Assembly (NCBI RefSeq): GCF_003315795.1
Contig: NZ_QMEY01000002.1
Span: forward strand, 248,001 to 312,000
DNA length: 64,000 bases
From: Spongiactinospora rosea
GTDB lineage: Bacteria > Actinomycetota > Actinomycetes > Streptosporangiales > Streptosporangiaceae
Reading direction: 5' to 3'
The first letter of the stretch is position 1. Each line of letters opens with the position of its first letter. The translations under genes and the position numbers were made by a program. Shown piece after piece: positions 40,527 to 48,337 of the stretch. The notes below the pieces were generated by a model. The model made no database searches. It saw only the letters and a list, made by a program, of their open reading frames with translations, and was not told the origin of the DNA.

Positions 40527-41131
40527 CCGCCGCCGGAACGGCGCTGCGCGTCGCGGTCGTCAACGGCAGCCCGAACCGTCCCTCCAAGACGATGGGCCTG
40601 GTCGATGTGGTCCTGGCGACGCTGGCGGAGAAGATGCCCATCGAGACGTCCAGGATCGACGTCTACGAACTGGGCCCCGACTTCACCCAGGCCGTCGAAC
40701 GCGAGCAGGTCGCCCCCGCCGTCGAGGCCGCCCTCAGGACGGCCGAGAACGCCGACCTCCTGATCGCCGCGATCCCCGTGTTCCGGGGCTCCTACCCAGG
40801 GATCTTCAAGCACTTCTTCGACCTCGTGGACCAGTACGCGCTGGCAGGCAAGCTCGTCCTGCTCGCCGCCACGGGCGGCGGCGAGCACCACGCGCTCGTG
40901 CTCGAACACGCCCTGCGCCCGCTGTTCGGCTTCTTCCAGGCGTTGACCGTGCCGGTCGCGATCTTCGCCACCGCCGCGGACTTCGACGGGACCACCCTGC
41001 TCAACCCGCGCGTACACGGCCGGATCGAGATGGCCCTGAACGACGTCGCCGACCTGCTCCGCACCCGCGCCGGAGGGTCAGCACACCCTGTCGATACGAT
41101 TGGTATCCAAGAAGCGACTCTGCGCACATGA
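40523..41131 (+). CDS. NAD(P)H-dependent FMN reductase (SsuE/MsuE-like)
   Basis: A 202-residue flavodoxin-fold reductase. Motifs: VVNGSPNRPSKTMGLVD (phosphate loop), AIPVFRGSYPGIFKHFFDLVD and LLAATGGGEHHALVLEHALRPLF. It delivers reduced FMN to the LLM enzyme encoded immediately upstream (ATGA overlap). Confidence 0.88.
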   Translation: MTAAGTALRVAVVNGSPNRPSKTMGLVDVVLATLAEKMPIETSRIDVYELGPDFTQAVEREQVAPAVEAALRTAENADLLIAAIPVFRGSYPGIFKHFFDLVDQYALAGKLVLLAATGGGEHHALVLEHALRPLFGFFQALTVPVAIFATAADFDGTTLLNPRVHGRIEMALNDVADLLRTRAGGSAHPVDTIGIQEATLRT

Positions 41132-41217
41132 GTCCCCACCGCGACCGGCTCCGACCGTGACAACGGCAGCGGCACCTAGACGGTCGTCGTACCGTGACCT
41201 GGGCGGCCGGTGGGCGC

Positions 41218-42099
41218 TCAGCGGCCCAGGTGGGTGGCCGCGCGGAGCCGGTCCCGGTTCGCCATCAGGAACTCGTCGAAGGTGCGCGGGTCGCGGCCGG
41301 TCAGGTCGCGGACCGCCGAGGTGGTGGCGGCGAGTTGCCCGGCGGCCGTGTCGGCGTACAGGGCGGCGGCGTCGGCCGCGAACCACGCGGGCACGCCCTG
41401 CGCGGTCAGGATGGACGCGAACTCCTCCGGCGCGTGGTCCACGTAGCGGACCGTCCTGCCGATCGTGGCGGAGAGCCGGGCGGCGACGGTGTGGTGATCG
41501 AGCGCTTCTGGACCGCTGAGCGCGTACGTCTCGCCGATCCCGCCGCCGTCCGCCAGCAGCCGCGCGGCGCAGGCCGCGATGTCCGCGCAGTCGATGTAGG
41601 ACATGCGGCCGTCGCCGTAGGCCCCGTGCAGGTCGCCGTTCATGGTGAAGGCGGCCTGGCCGGTCAGGAAGTTCTGCATGAAGGCGTTGGGCTGCAGGAT
41701 CGTCCAGGGCGGGCCGGACTCCTTCAGATGCCGTTCGATGGCCCAGTGCGCGCCCACGGAGAGCTTGCCGCCAGGGCCGGGCTGCCACACCGACAGCTTC
41801 ACCACCTGCGACACGCCCGCCTCGCGGGCCAGGTCGATGGCGGTCCGCTGCTGACGCACCATGGGCTGCTCGCCATCGACCGGAACCACGCCGCCGGTGT
41901 TGAGGAACACCCGGTCGACGCCTTTCAGCGCGGTGGCCAGCGACGACAGGTCGTCGAGGTCGCCCACCGCGAACTCGCAGCCGAGCGCGCGGCCCTTGGC
42001 CGCGTCTCTGACGAAGGCCCGCACGGGCAGGTCCCGTTCGAGCAGCTCGCGTACCAGGTGACGGCCGATGGAACCGGTCGCGCCGGTGACAAGGATCAT
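41218..42099 (-). CDS. NmrA-like NAD(P)H-binding oxidoreductase
   Basis: A 293-residue atypical SDR. The N-terminal nucleotide motif is ILVTGATGSIGRHLVREL (GxxGxxG); the substrate part reads WTILQPNAFMQNFL and DCADIAACAARLLADGG. The typical Tyr-x3-Lys of classical SDRs is not seen, as expected for NmrA/HSCARG types that may act as redox sensors or reductases. ATG 42099 has AAAGGGGGG upstream. Divergent TetR gene upstream and a clear promoter between. Confidence 0.82.
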   Translation of the reverse strand: MILVTGATGSIGRHLVRELLERDLPVRAFVRDAAKGRALGCEFAVGDLDDLSSLATALKGVDRVFLNTGGVVPVDGEQPMVRQQRTAIDLAREAGVSQVVKLSVWQPGPGGKLSVGAHWAIERHLKESGPPWTILQPNAFMQNFLTGQAAFTMNGDLHGAYGDGRMSYIDCADIAACAARLLADGGGIGETYALSGPEALDHHTVAARLSATIGRTVRYVDHAPEEFASILTAQGVPAWFAADAAALYADTAAGQLAATTSAVRDLTGRDPRTFDEFLMANRDRLRAATHLGR

Positions 42100-42149
42100 G
42101 GTCGGCCCCCCTTTCGTCCAGGAACAGTAGATTGAGGGCCCTGCGGAGA

Positions 42150-42178
42150 CAGTACAAGTAAGTCGAGGCCCACTCAAG
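42150..42178 (-). promoter_or_regulatory. Promoter of the NmrA-like gene
   Basis: On the minus strand TTGAGT (42178-42173) and TACTGT (42155-42150) are spaced by exactly 17 bases. Nearby repeats CAAGTAA (plus, 42155-42161) and CAAGTTA could be regulator half-sites. Confidence 0.5.
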
Positions 42179-42199
42179 TTACTCCGGGGACGTACGCGC

Positions 42200-42778
42200 A
42201 TGACCGAAACCTCGAAGCGGCGCCGCCCGCGCGCCGACGCGCGGCGCAACGTCGAACGGCTGCTCGCCGTCGCCGACGGCGCGTTCCGCGAGCATGGCGT
42301 GGACGCCTCGCTCGGGCAGATCGCGCGTGCCGCCGGGGTGGCCATCGGCACGGTGTACGCCCACTTCGCCACCCGCCGGGCGCTGATCGCCGCCCTGTTG
42401 CGCGAGCGCCACGAGGCGCTGTTCGCGCTGGGCGAGGACCTGCTCGACCGGCACGACCCGGCCGAGGCGCTGAGCACCTGGGTACGCGAGTGCGTGCGCA
42501 ACGCCGCCACCTACCGCGGGCTGGCCGCCGTGCTGGCGGCCGGTCTCGACGACGAGGCATCGGAGCTGCACGAGTCCTGCGAGCGGATGGCCGATCTGAC
42601 CGACCGCGTCACCGCCGCCGCCCGCGCCGCCGGTCTGCTGCGTCCGGAGGTCCGCGCGGACGACCTCACCGCCCTGATGGGCGCCGCCGCCTGGACCCGC
42701 GAGACGAGCGGCGTCGAGCAGGGCGACCGCCTGATCCGTTTCACCCTCGACGGCTTCCGCCCGCCCAGTACCACCTGA
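42200..42778 (+). CDS. TetR family regulator
   Basis: A 192-residue repressor with HTH in RRNVERLLAVADGAFREHGV and AGVAIGTVYAHFATRRALIAAL. The C-terminal part ends WTRETSGVEQGDRLIRFTLDGF. It is divergent from the NmrA-like gene by 100 bases and probably controls it. The gene ends about 160 bases before the small peptide gene. Confidence 0.85.
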   Translation: MTETSKRRRPRADARRNVERLLAVADGAFREHGVDASLGQIARAAGVAIGTVYAHFATRRALIAALLRERHEALFALGEDLLDRHDPAEALSTWVRECVRNAATYRGLAAVLAAGLDDEASELHESCERMADLTDRVTAAARAAGLLRPEVRADDLTALMGAAAWTRETSGVEQGDRLIRFTLDGFRPPSTT

Positions 42779-42940
42779 CCAGGGCGATTTTCGGGCGGCC
42801 GGTATCAATGACTTCCCGGCATCCCGGATATCGCTTCCCGGAAAATGCCACCGGCCCCGGATCGGCTCTTCTCCCACCGCCCATTGCTTTGTTTACCGAA
42901 ATATGTGACCGTCTGGGCATAGTCGCGTCAAGGAGAGGGG

Positions 42941-43030
42941 GTGGAGAGCATGGCGAGGCTGATCAAGCGCGCATTGCGCCTGCACCGTGGGCAGATGAAG
43001 GGTCGCTACCCGATCTACCGGCTCCGCTAG
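42941..43030 (+). CDS. Candidate RiPP precursor peptide (26-29 aa)
   Basis: GTG 42941 or ATG 42950 to TAG 43028-43030, with AGGAG five bases before the GTG. The peptide is very basic (three Lys and eight Arg in the ATG-initiated form). It starts ARLIKRALRLHRG, an amphipathic helix like a leader, and ends KGRYPIYRLR. The two Tyr flanking Pro-Ile, with a short basic follower, resemble the aromatic cores crosslinked by P450s in biarylitides, cittilins and atropopeptides. A stem-loop and then a P450 gene come directly after it. Too short for automatic gene finders. It could instead be a small antimicrobial or leader peptide. Confidence 0.6.
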   Translation: MESMARLIKRALRLHRGQMKGRYPIYRLR

Positions 43031-43045
43031 CAGCACCCTGCACGC

Positions 43046-43093
43046 GGCGGTGCCGGTGGGGCCCCTGAAGGCGGCCGTAAAACCGGCACCGCC
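43046..43093 (+). terminator. 12-bp stem-loop between peptide and P450 genes
   Basis: GGCGGTGCCGGT (43046-43057) and ACCGGCACCGCC (43082-43093) pair perfectly, with a 24-base loop that itself contains GGGGCCCC. It starts 15 bases after the peptide stop and ends 27 before the P450 start. Partial terminators or mRNA-stabilising stems in this place raise precursor output relative to enzyme in RiPP operons. Confidence 0.55.
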
Positions 43094-43120
43094 CTATCTC
43101 AATGGTGGCGAAAGGGCGCG

Positions 43121-44416
43121 ATGGCAAAGCGTACGGCCGAACCGATCCCCGGGCCGCGCAATGGTGTTTTCGGCCGTCATCTCGACGACTATGAATCCCA
43201 TCCGGCGGAGTTCCTGAAGGACTGCCGCCGCAAATACGGTGACGTGTTCAGGTTCGACACCGACGTGGTCGTGATCTCCGACCCGGCCGAGATCACCAAG
43301 GTGCTGGTCCACACCAACCGCGACTGCGTGCCCAACGCCAACCCGCTGCACGGCGGCAGGTTCCCCACGCCGGAGCAGACCGCGCAGTGGATGCGCACCC
43401 GCCAGGCGGCGCTGCCGGTGCTGCGGTCCGCCGCGCTGCCCGGTCTGTTGCCGCTGGTGAGCGCGGCGCTGGCGGGCGAGTTGCGCGCGCTGGAAGGCGG
43501 CTGGTTCGACCCGGCCGAGCGGGCCTGGCGGGTCTGCGTGAACACCATGCTGCCGCTGTACTTCCCCGACCCGCCGCCGGGGCTGGCGGACGCGCTGCTG
43601 ACGGCGTTCACCGAGGGCCGCAAGGCCGGGGAGGCGGCCATCCGCATCCCGAGCTGGTGGCCCAGCCGGCTGCGCCGCCGCGTCCAGCGCGCCGACCAGA
43701 GCATCCGGGACACCATCGCGCCGCTGCTGACCGAGGAACGCCCGGCGTCCCAGGGCGAGCCGGTCACGCTGCTCGACCACCTCCTCACCAGGGACGAGCC
43801 GGTGCCCGCCGACGTCGCGCAGGCCGCGCTGGGGATCACCGTGCTGGGCGCGATCGGCACGATGGGCGGGGCCTGGAGCTGGCTGCTGTACCACCTGGCC
43901 GCCCGCCCCGACCTGTTCGACCGGATCCGCGCCGAGGTGGCCGCCGCCCCGGCGGAGGAGGTCGCGGCCCGACCGGACCGCGCGCTGCCGTTCACGCAGG
44001 CGTTCGTGAACGAGGTGCTGCGCTTCCATCCGCCCGCCTGGCTGCTCGGCCGCGACGCGGTCACCGACGTCACGCTCGGCAGGTGGACGGTCCCGCGCGG
44101 CACGGCGATCATGTTCAGCCCGTACCTGCTGCACCACGACGAGCGTCACTGGAAGGAGCCCGAGCGGTTCGACCCGGGGCGGTGGCTGCGCGGCGACCCG
44201 CCGCACGCGCCGGGCGCGTACCAGCCCTTCGCCGCCGGGCCACGCGGCTGCCTCGGCACCCACCTGGGCACGGCGATCCTGCTGCTCACCGCGGCGCACC
44301 TGGCCACGGACCACGACCTGGACGCCCCCGGCCTGGACCGGGTCCGCCCGCTGTTCGGCCCGACGCTGATCCCCGAGGGCATGTCATGCAGGCTGACCGC
44401 GCGGCACCACCGTTAG
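43121..44416 (+). CDS. Cytochrome P450, candidate RiPP crosslinking enzyme
   Basis: A 431-residue P450. ExxR is EVLR (298-301) and the heme loop FAAGPRGCLG holds Cys377. The I-helix region, LGAIGTMGGAWSWLLYHL (242-259), lacks the usual acidic-Thr pair, as is seen in some P450s that couple aromatic residues rather than hydroxylate. ATG 43121 has AAAGGG upstream. It follows the small basic peptide gene on the same strand and is most simply read as its modifying enzyme, joining Tyr side chains. No ferredoxin gene is adjacent. The stop codon overlaps that of the converging GMC gene. Confidence 0.85.
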   Translation: MAKRTAEPIPGPRNGVFGRHLDDYESHPAEFLKDCRRKYGDVFRFDTDVVVISDPAEITKVLVHTNRDCVPNANPLHGGRFPTPEQTAQWMRTRQAALPVLRSAALPGLLPLVSAALAGELRALEGGWFDPAERAWRVCVNTMLPLYFPDPPPGLADALLTAFTEGRKAGEAAIRIPSWWPSRLRRRVQRADQSIRDTIAPLLTEERPASQGEPVTLLDHLLTRDEPVPADVAQAALGITVLGAIGTMGGAWSWLLYHLAARPDLFDRIRAEVAAAPAEEVAARPDRALPFTQAFVNEVLRFHPPAWLLGRDAVTDVTLGRWTVPRGTAIMFSPYLLHHDERHWKEPERFDPGRWLRGDPPHAPGAYQPFAAGPRGCLGTHLGTAILLLTAAHLATDHDLDAPGLDRVRPLFGPTLIPEGMSCRLTARHHR

Positions 44417-45882
44417 AGGTCCTCGCGTACCAGGTCCGCGCACCGCTCCCCGATCATGATGGCGGGCGCGTTGGTGTTCCCCGAGGTGACGGTCGGCATG
44501 ATCGAGACGTCCGCCACCCGCAGCCCCTCGATGCCGTGCACCCGGAGCCGGTGGTCCACGACGCTCCCCATCGCGCACGTCCCGGCCTGGTGGTGGTAGG
44601 TCACCAGGGTCCGCGCGATGTGGTCTGACACGTCGCGGTCGCCCGGATGGAGTTCGCCGCCCGCCCACTCCTTCAGGGCGTCGGCCCGGACCAGTTCCCG
44701 GCACAGCTCGACCGCCGCCCGCATGCAGGCGCGGTCGGCCGCGGCCGAGAGATAGGCCGGGTCGATGTGCAGCGGCGCGTCCGGGTCGGCCGAGGTCAGC
44801 GCGAGGTGCCCACGGCTCTCCGGCCGTACGATCCCGGCCATCAGCGTGAACGCGTCCGCCGGGCCGGTCATCTCCCCGTCGTACAGCGGGATGTGGAAGA
44901 ACAGCGGCTGCACGTCGGGGGCGGGCAGGCCGGGGCGGCTGCGCCAGAACAACTGGCTGTGCATGGCCTGGAGGCCGGGCAGCGCGGGCGGCACCGGACG
45001 GCGGGCGGCCACGATCACCGGGACGAGGGCGTGGTCGTGCAGGTTTCGCCCGACTTCGGGGAGTTTTTCGACGACCGGGATGTCGTGCTGACGCAGCGCG
45101 GCGGGGTCGCCGAGCCCGGAGAGCATCAGCAGCCGGGGCGATTCGAGGGTCCCGGCGCTGACCACGACCTGGTGTTCGGCCCCGACCCGATGCGGCGTGC
45201 CGTCCTTGGTGTACTCGACGCCGACGCACCGCCTGCCGCGCAGCAGCAGCCTGCGGGCGCGGGCCCCCGTGCGGATCTCCAGTGTCGGCCGCTCGCCCAG
45301 GTAGGCGGTGGCGGTGCTGTGCCGGTGGCCGTCCTTGATGGTGAGCTGGCAGAACCCCGCGCCGTCGGCCCGCTCGCCGTTGCAGTCGGGGTTGAACGGG
45401 ATGCCCTGCTCGACCGCCGCGGCCACGATCGCCGCGTTCACCGGGTGCGGCGTGTAGTCGGAGATCACCCGCACCGGGCCACCGGCCCCGCGGTAGTCGT
45501 CCGCGCCGCGGTCGAAGTCCTCCAGCCGCTTGAAGTACGGCAGCACCTCGGCGTACGACCAGCCGGGCCCCCACCCGTCGAAGTCGGCCGCCGCGCCCCT
45601 GACGAAGATCATGCCGTTCAGCGAGGAGGAGCCGCCCAGCACCTTCCCGCGCGGCCAGTGCAGCCGCCGCCCGCCGAGGTGGCGCTGCGGCGCGGTGAAG
45701 TAGTTGTAGTCGTCGGGCCCGCCCCACAGCCGGAACACCCCGCCGGGGTCGCGGATGTCGGGGTCGGTGTCCGGCCCGCCCGCTTCGAGCAGCAGTACGC
45801 GCATGCCGTCGCCGGCGAGCCGGCCGGCCACCGCCGCCCCGGCCGAACCCGCGCCGACCACGACGACGTCGAAGGTGTCCAT
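44413..45882 (-). CDS. GMC-family FAD oxidoreductase (choline/alcohol dehydrogenase-like)
   Basis: A 489-residue flavoenzyme. FAD motif VVVGAGSAGAAVAGRLAG at the N-terminus, GMC signature 1 around HWPRGKVLGGSSSLNGMIF, and signature 2 SAGTLESPRLLMLSGLG. C-terminal catalytic His in YHHQAGTCAMG and the end NTNAPAIMIGERCADLV. ATG 45882 overlaps the SDR stop (TGATG). Oxidises primary alcohols or amino alcohols to aldehydes; substrate unknown. Likely part of the catabolic set on this side of the region rather than of the RiPP pair. Confidence 0.88.
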   Translation of the reverse strand: MDTFDVVVVGAGSAGAAVAGRLAGDGMRVLLLEAGGPDTDPDIRDPGGVFRLWGGPDDYNYFTAPQRHLGGRRLHWPRGKVLGGSSSLNGMIFVRGAAADFDGWGPGWSYAEVLPYFKRLEDFDRGADDYRGAGGPVRVISDYTPHPVNAAIVAAAVEQGIPFNPDCNGERADGAGFCQLTIKDGHRHSTATAYLGERPTLEIRTGARARRLLLRGRRCVGVEYTKDGTPHRVGAEHQVVVSAGTLESPRLLMLSGLGDPAALRQHDIPVVEKLPEVGRNLHDHALVPVIVAARRPVPPALPGLQAMHSQLFWRSRPGLPAPDVQPLFFHIPLYDGEMTGPADAFTLMAGIVRPESRGHLALTSADPDAPLHIDPAYLSAAADRACMRAAVELCRELVRADALKEWAGGELHPGDRDVSDHIARTLVTYHHQAGTCAMGSVVDHRLRVHGIEGLRVADVSIMPTVTSGNTNAPAIMIGERCADLVREDL

Positions 45883-46670
45883 CAGGCGAAGGCGAGGGTC
45901 GGCAGATCGACCGCGGTCGCGCCGCCGTCGGCGACGATCACGCTGCCGGTCATGATCGCGCTCTCCGGCGAGGCGAGGAACAGGCAGATCGCGGCGATCT
46001 CCTCGGCGGTGGCCGGGCGGCGCAGCGGCACGTCCTTGGTGACCAGCGCGTACGCCTCGTCCCTGGTGATGCCGTCCCGTTCGACCAGTTCGTCCATCTG
46101 CTCGTCGGCCATCGGGGTGCGCACCCAGCCGGGGCACAGGCAGTTGACCCGTACGCCCCGGGGCCCGTAGTCACGGGCGATCGAACGCGTCAGCCCCACC
46201 AGCGCATGCTTTGTCGTGACATATCCAGCCACGGCCGGGCCCGCCGTCAGCCCCGCGATCGACGACACCACGACGATCGCCCCCTTGGACTCCACCAGCG
46301 CGGGCAGCGCCTCCCGGCAGGTCACGAAGCAGGTCGTCAGGTTGGACTCGATGCTGAGCCGCCAGTCCTCGTCGTCGGTGTCGGCGACCGCGTTGCCGCC
46401 GTGCCCGCCCGCGTTGGCGATCACCACGTCCAGCGACCCGAACCGCTCCACGCCCGCCCGCACGGCCTCGCGCGCCTGGGCGGTGTCGGCCATGTCGGCG
46501 GGGACGGCCAGCGCCGCCTCCCCGAGGTCGGCCGCGACCTCCGCCAGCGGCCCCGGCCTGCGCCCGGTGAGTACGACGCTCGCGCCCTCGGCGACGAACC
46601 TGCGGGCGGTCGCCGCGCCGATGCCCGTACCCGCCCCGGCGACCAGTGCGACCTTACCCTTGAGCCTCAT
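45882..46670 (-). CDS. Short-chain dehydrogenase/reductase
   Basis: A 262-residue classical SDR: coenzyme motif VAGAGTGIGAATARRF, NAGG, catalytic Ser in VVSSIAG and Tyr-x3-Lys in GYVTTKHAL, then the end VADGGATAVD. Made together with the GMC oxidoreductase (TGATG overlap), suggesting serial oxidation of an alcohol. Divergent from a SnoaL-like gene with a palindrome in between. Confidence 0.88.
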   Translation of the reverse strand: MRLKGKVALVAGAGTGIGAATARRFVAEGASVVLTGRRPGPLAEVAADLGEAALAVPADMADTAQAREAVRAGVERFGSLDVVIANAGGHGGNAVADTDDEDWRLSIESNLTTCFVTCREALPALVESKGAIVVVSSIAGLTAGPAVAGYVTTKHALVGLTRSIARDYGPRGVRVNCLCPGWVRTPMADEQMDELVERDGITRDEAYALVTKDVPLRRPATAEEIAAICLFLASPESAIMTGSVIVADGGATAVDLPTLAFA

Positions 46671-46697
46671 CGCCTCTCCTTTCCGGCCAGAAAGCTA

Positions 46698-46709
46698 TAT
46701 GATTTCATA
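46698..46709. promoter_or_regulatory. TATGA-tt-TCATA palindrome in SDR/SnoaL divergent region
   Basis: A perfect AT-rich inverted repeat 28 bases from the SDR start and about 140 before the SnoaL-like gene. It may be an operator or promoter core for the divergent transcripts. Confidence 0.35.
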
Positions 46710-46737
46710 GACGACTTCGTGGAAGAAGGAGCCGCCA

Positions 46738-46850
46738 TGCCCGATTTCGCGCCCGCGACCGCCATGGCCCGCCCACCACGAGCCCGACACCGCCGGGACA
46801 GATCAACTACCCGACCGGCGAGCGGCCGGTCTGAGGAGCAACACGCATGA
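46738..46850 (+). CDS. Possible 36-residue coupled small ORF
   Basis: ATG 46738 has an excellent AAGGAG ribosome site, and the stop (46848-46850) overlaps the SnoaL-like start in ATGA. The peptide begins PDFAPATAMARPP and continues with an Arg-rich tail. It is co-translated if real. No family is recognised. Confidence 0.35.
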
Positions 46851-47239
46851 GTGACAATCTCGACGCCGTACGCGCGTCCTACGCGGCCTCGGCCGACGGC
46901 GACGTCAACGGCATCGTGTCCCTGCTGGCACCCGACGCGCGCTGGACCGAGATGGCCGGTTTCCCCTACGCGGGCACCTACGTGGGGGCCGACGAGGTGC
47001 TGTCGCAGGTGTTCGCCAAGCTCGGCGGCGAGTGGGAGGGCTACCGGGCCGACCCCGAGGAGTTCGTGGACGGCGGCGACGTGATCGTGGCGATCGGGCA
47101 CTACAGCGGCACCTACCGGGCCACCGGCAAGCACATGAGGGTGCGGTTCACCCACGTCTGGCACATGAAGGACGGTGTCGCCACCCGTTTCGAGCAGTTC
47201 ACCGACACGGCCCTGGTCAGGGAGGCGCTCAGGCCGTAG
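46847..47239 (+). CDS. SnoaL-like/NTF2-fold protein
   Basis: A 130-residue protein with the SnoaL-like pattern: VRASYAASADGDVNGIVSLL, ARWTEMAGFPYAGTYVG, FVDGGDVIVAIGHYSG and WHMKDGVATRFEQFTDT. Such folds act as ketosteroid-isomerase-type enzymes, dehydratases or ligand binders. Opposite the SDR/GMC operon and convergent with an LLM enzyme; probably part of the same pathway. Confidence 0.82.
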   Translation: MSDNLDAVRASYAASADGDVNGIVSLLAPDARWTEMAGFPYAGTYVGADEVLSQVFAKLGGEWEGYRADPEEFVDGGDVIVAIGHYSGTYRATGKHMRVRFTHVWHMKDGVATRFEQFTDTALVREALRP

Positions 47240-47264
47240 CCGATGGCCGCGGCGCGGCGACCCT

Positions 47265-47294
47265 GCGCGACCGGATGACGGGGGCCGGTCGCGC
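47265..47294. terminator. Bidirectional terminator between SnoaL-like and LLM genes
   Basis: GCGCGACCGG (47265-47274) and CCGGTCGCGC (47285-47294) form a perfect 10-bp stem with a ten-base loop between two convergent genes. Confidence 0.55.
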
Positions 47295-47304
47295 GGGGCG
47301 GCCC

Positions 47305-48240
47305 TCACGACGCCGGCGCGGTGACGCGCCGGATCACTTCGCGGCAGAAATCGCCCACCTTGTCGGGGTCGTCGATGAACTGCGAAGGCTTGATGCAGAA
47401 CGTCGTGTACCCCTCCGCCATGCGCTCCGGAATGTGCTCCAGCGCGGGCCCGAGCGGCGCGCAGGACGTGCCGTCGGGGAAGACCGCCCGGGTGCCGCCC
47501 GCGAGTTCCAGTTCGGCGAAGTCGCGCCCGGCCGCCCGCATGCCCTCGGCCAGCGCCTTCATGTCCGCCTCCGGCGGATAGCCGAGCGGGTTGAACCCGC
47601 TCCCCCACCGGGCCAGCCTGCGCACCAGGTGCGGACTGGCCCCCGCGCCGCCGAACCACAGCACCGGCCCGCTCTCCCGGTACGCCTTCGGCTCGAAGTA
47701 CACCTCGTCGAACCGGTAGAACTCCCCGTGGTAGGACACCGGCGACTCGCGCCACAGCAGCTCCCAGATCTCCAGGTGCTCGTCCAGCAGCCTGCCGCGC
47801 TTCTCGAACGGCACGCCGAGCGCCGCGTACTCGTCCCGGCTCCAGCTCACCGTGGGCACCACGATCAGCCGCCCCTGCGCGAGCAGGTCGAGCGTGCCCA
47901 GCTCGCGGGCCAGCGCGAGCGGGTGCCGCAGCGGCGCGAGCACCGCGGTGGCCGACAGGCGCAACCGGGTGGTGACCGACGCGATGGCGGCCAGCAGGCT
48001 CAGCGAGTACGGCCAGGGCGTGAAAGGGTCCTGGTTGCCGGGCAGCGCGTACTCCCGCGGGTTGGCCATCCGCCCGAGCGCCCCGGCGTCCGGTCCGAGC
48101 ACGATGTGCTCACTGATCATCACCGAGTCGAACCCGGCGTCCTCGGCCTCGCGCGCCCACCGGACCAGCGTGGTCAGGTCGCGGGCGGAGGTCATCGTCC
48201 AGTTCTCGGACAGCACGAGCTGCATTCGGGGTTGCTCCAT
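47305..48240 (-). CDS. LLM-class F420/FMN-dependent oxidoreductase
   Basis: A 311-residue luciferase-like protein: QLVLSENWTMTSARDLTTLV, AEDAGFDSVMISEHIVLGPD, RLRLSATAVLAPLRHPLALA and a late LWFGGAGASPHLVRRLARWG. The pattern is close to F420-type LLM members. ATG 48240 or ATG 48225 is the start. Divergent from the ABC importer operon. It would oxidise or reduce the compound imported by the importer, an inference from position. Confidence 0.82.
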   Translation of the reverse strand: MEQPRMQLVLSENWTMTSARDLTTLVRWAREAEDAGFDSVMISEHIVLGPDAGALGRMANPREYALPGNQDPFTPWPYSLSLLAAIASVTTRLRLSATAVLAPLRHPLALARELGTLDLLAQGRLIVVPTVSWSRDEYAALGVPFEKRGRLLDEHLEIWELLWRESPVSYHGEFYRFDEVYFEPKAYRESGPVLWFGGAGASPHLVRRLARWGSGFNPLGYPPEADMKALAEGMRAAGRDFAELELAGGTRAVFPDGTSCAPLGPALEHIPERMAEGYTTFCIKPSQFIDDPDKVGDFCREVIRRVTAPAS

Positions 48241-48282
48241 CTTGCTTTCATACCCGAACGATCTTTACCGATCTAGCTCTTG

Positions 48283-48308
48283 AAACGAATCGTTTGGCAC
48301 CTTACGAT
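48283..48308. promoter_or_regulatory. Operator region of the ABC importer/LLM divergent promoter
   Basis: Two overlapping symmetric elements: AAACGA-a-TCGTTT (48283-48295) and ATCGT...ACGAT (48289-48308), the second containing GTTTGGCACCT. The reverse complement AGGTGCCAAAC recurs before the MarR gene at 54362-54372, and 16 of 20 positions match overall. A shared MarR site is implied. Confidence 0.6.
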
Positions 48309-48337
48309 CCGTCCAAAATTCGATGAGAGGCTCGCCC

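Noticed and set aside
42780..42940. Possible promoter for the peptide gene in this gap
   Set aside because: There are suggestive repeats (two CTTCCCGG copies and GGCCGGT/ACCGGCC) but no -35/-10 pair with proper spacing that I can defend.
42490..43068. 192-codon frame running from the TetR gene through the small peptide region
   Set aside because: Out of frame with both real genes, Arg-rich, no ribosome site; the short peptide frame at 42941 is far better supported.
44413..46670. GMC oxidoreductase and SDR as tailoring enzymes of the candidate RiPP
   Set aside because: They are on the opposite strand, convergent with the P450, and fit better with the catabolic genes to the right; not excluded but unsupported.
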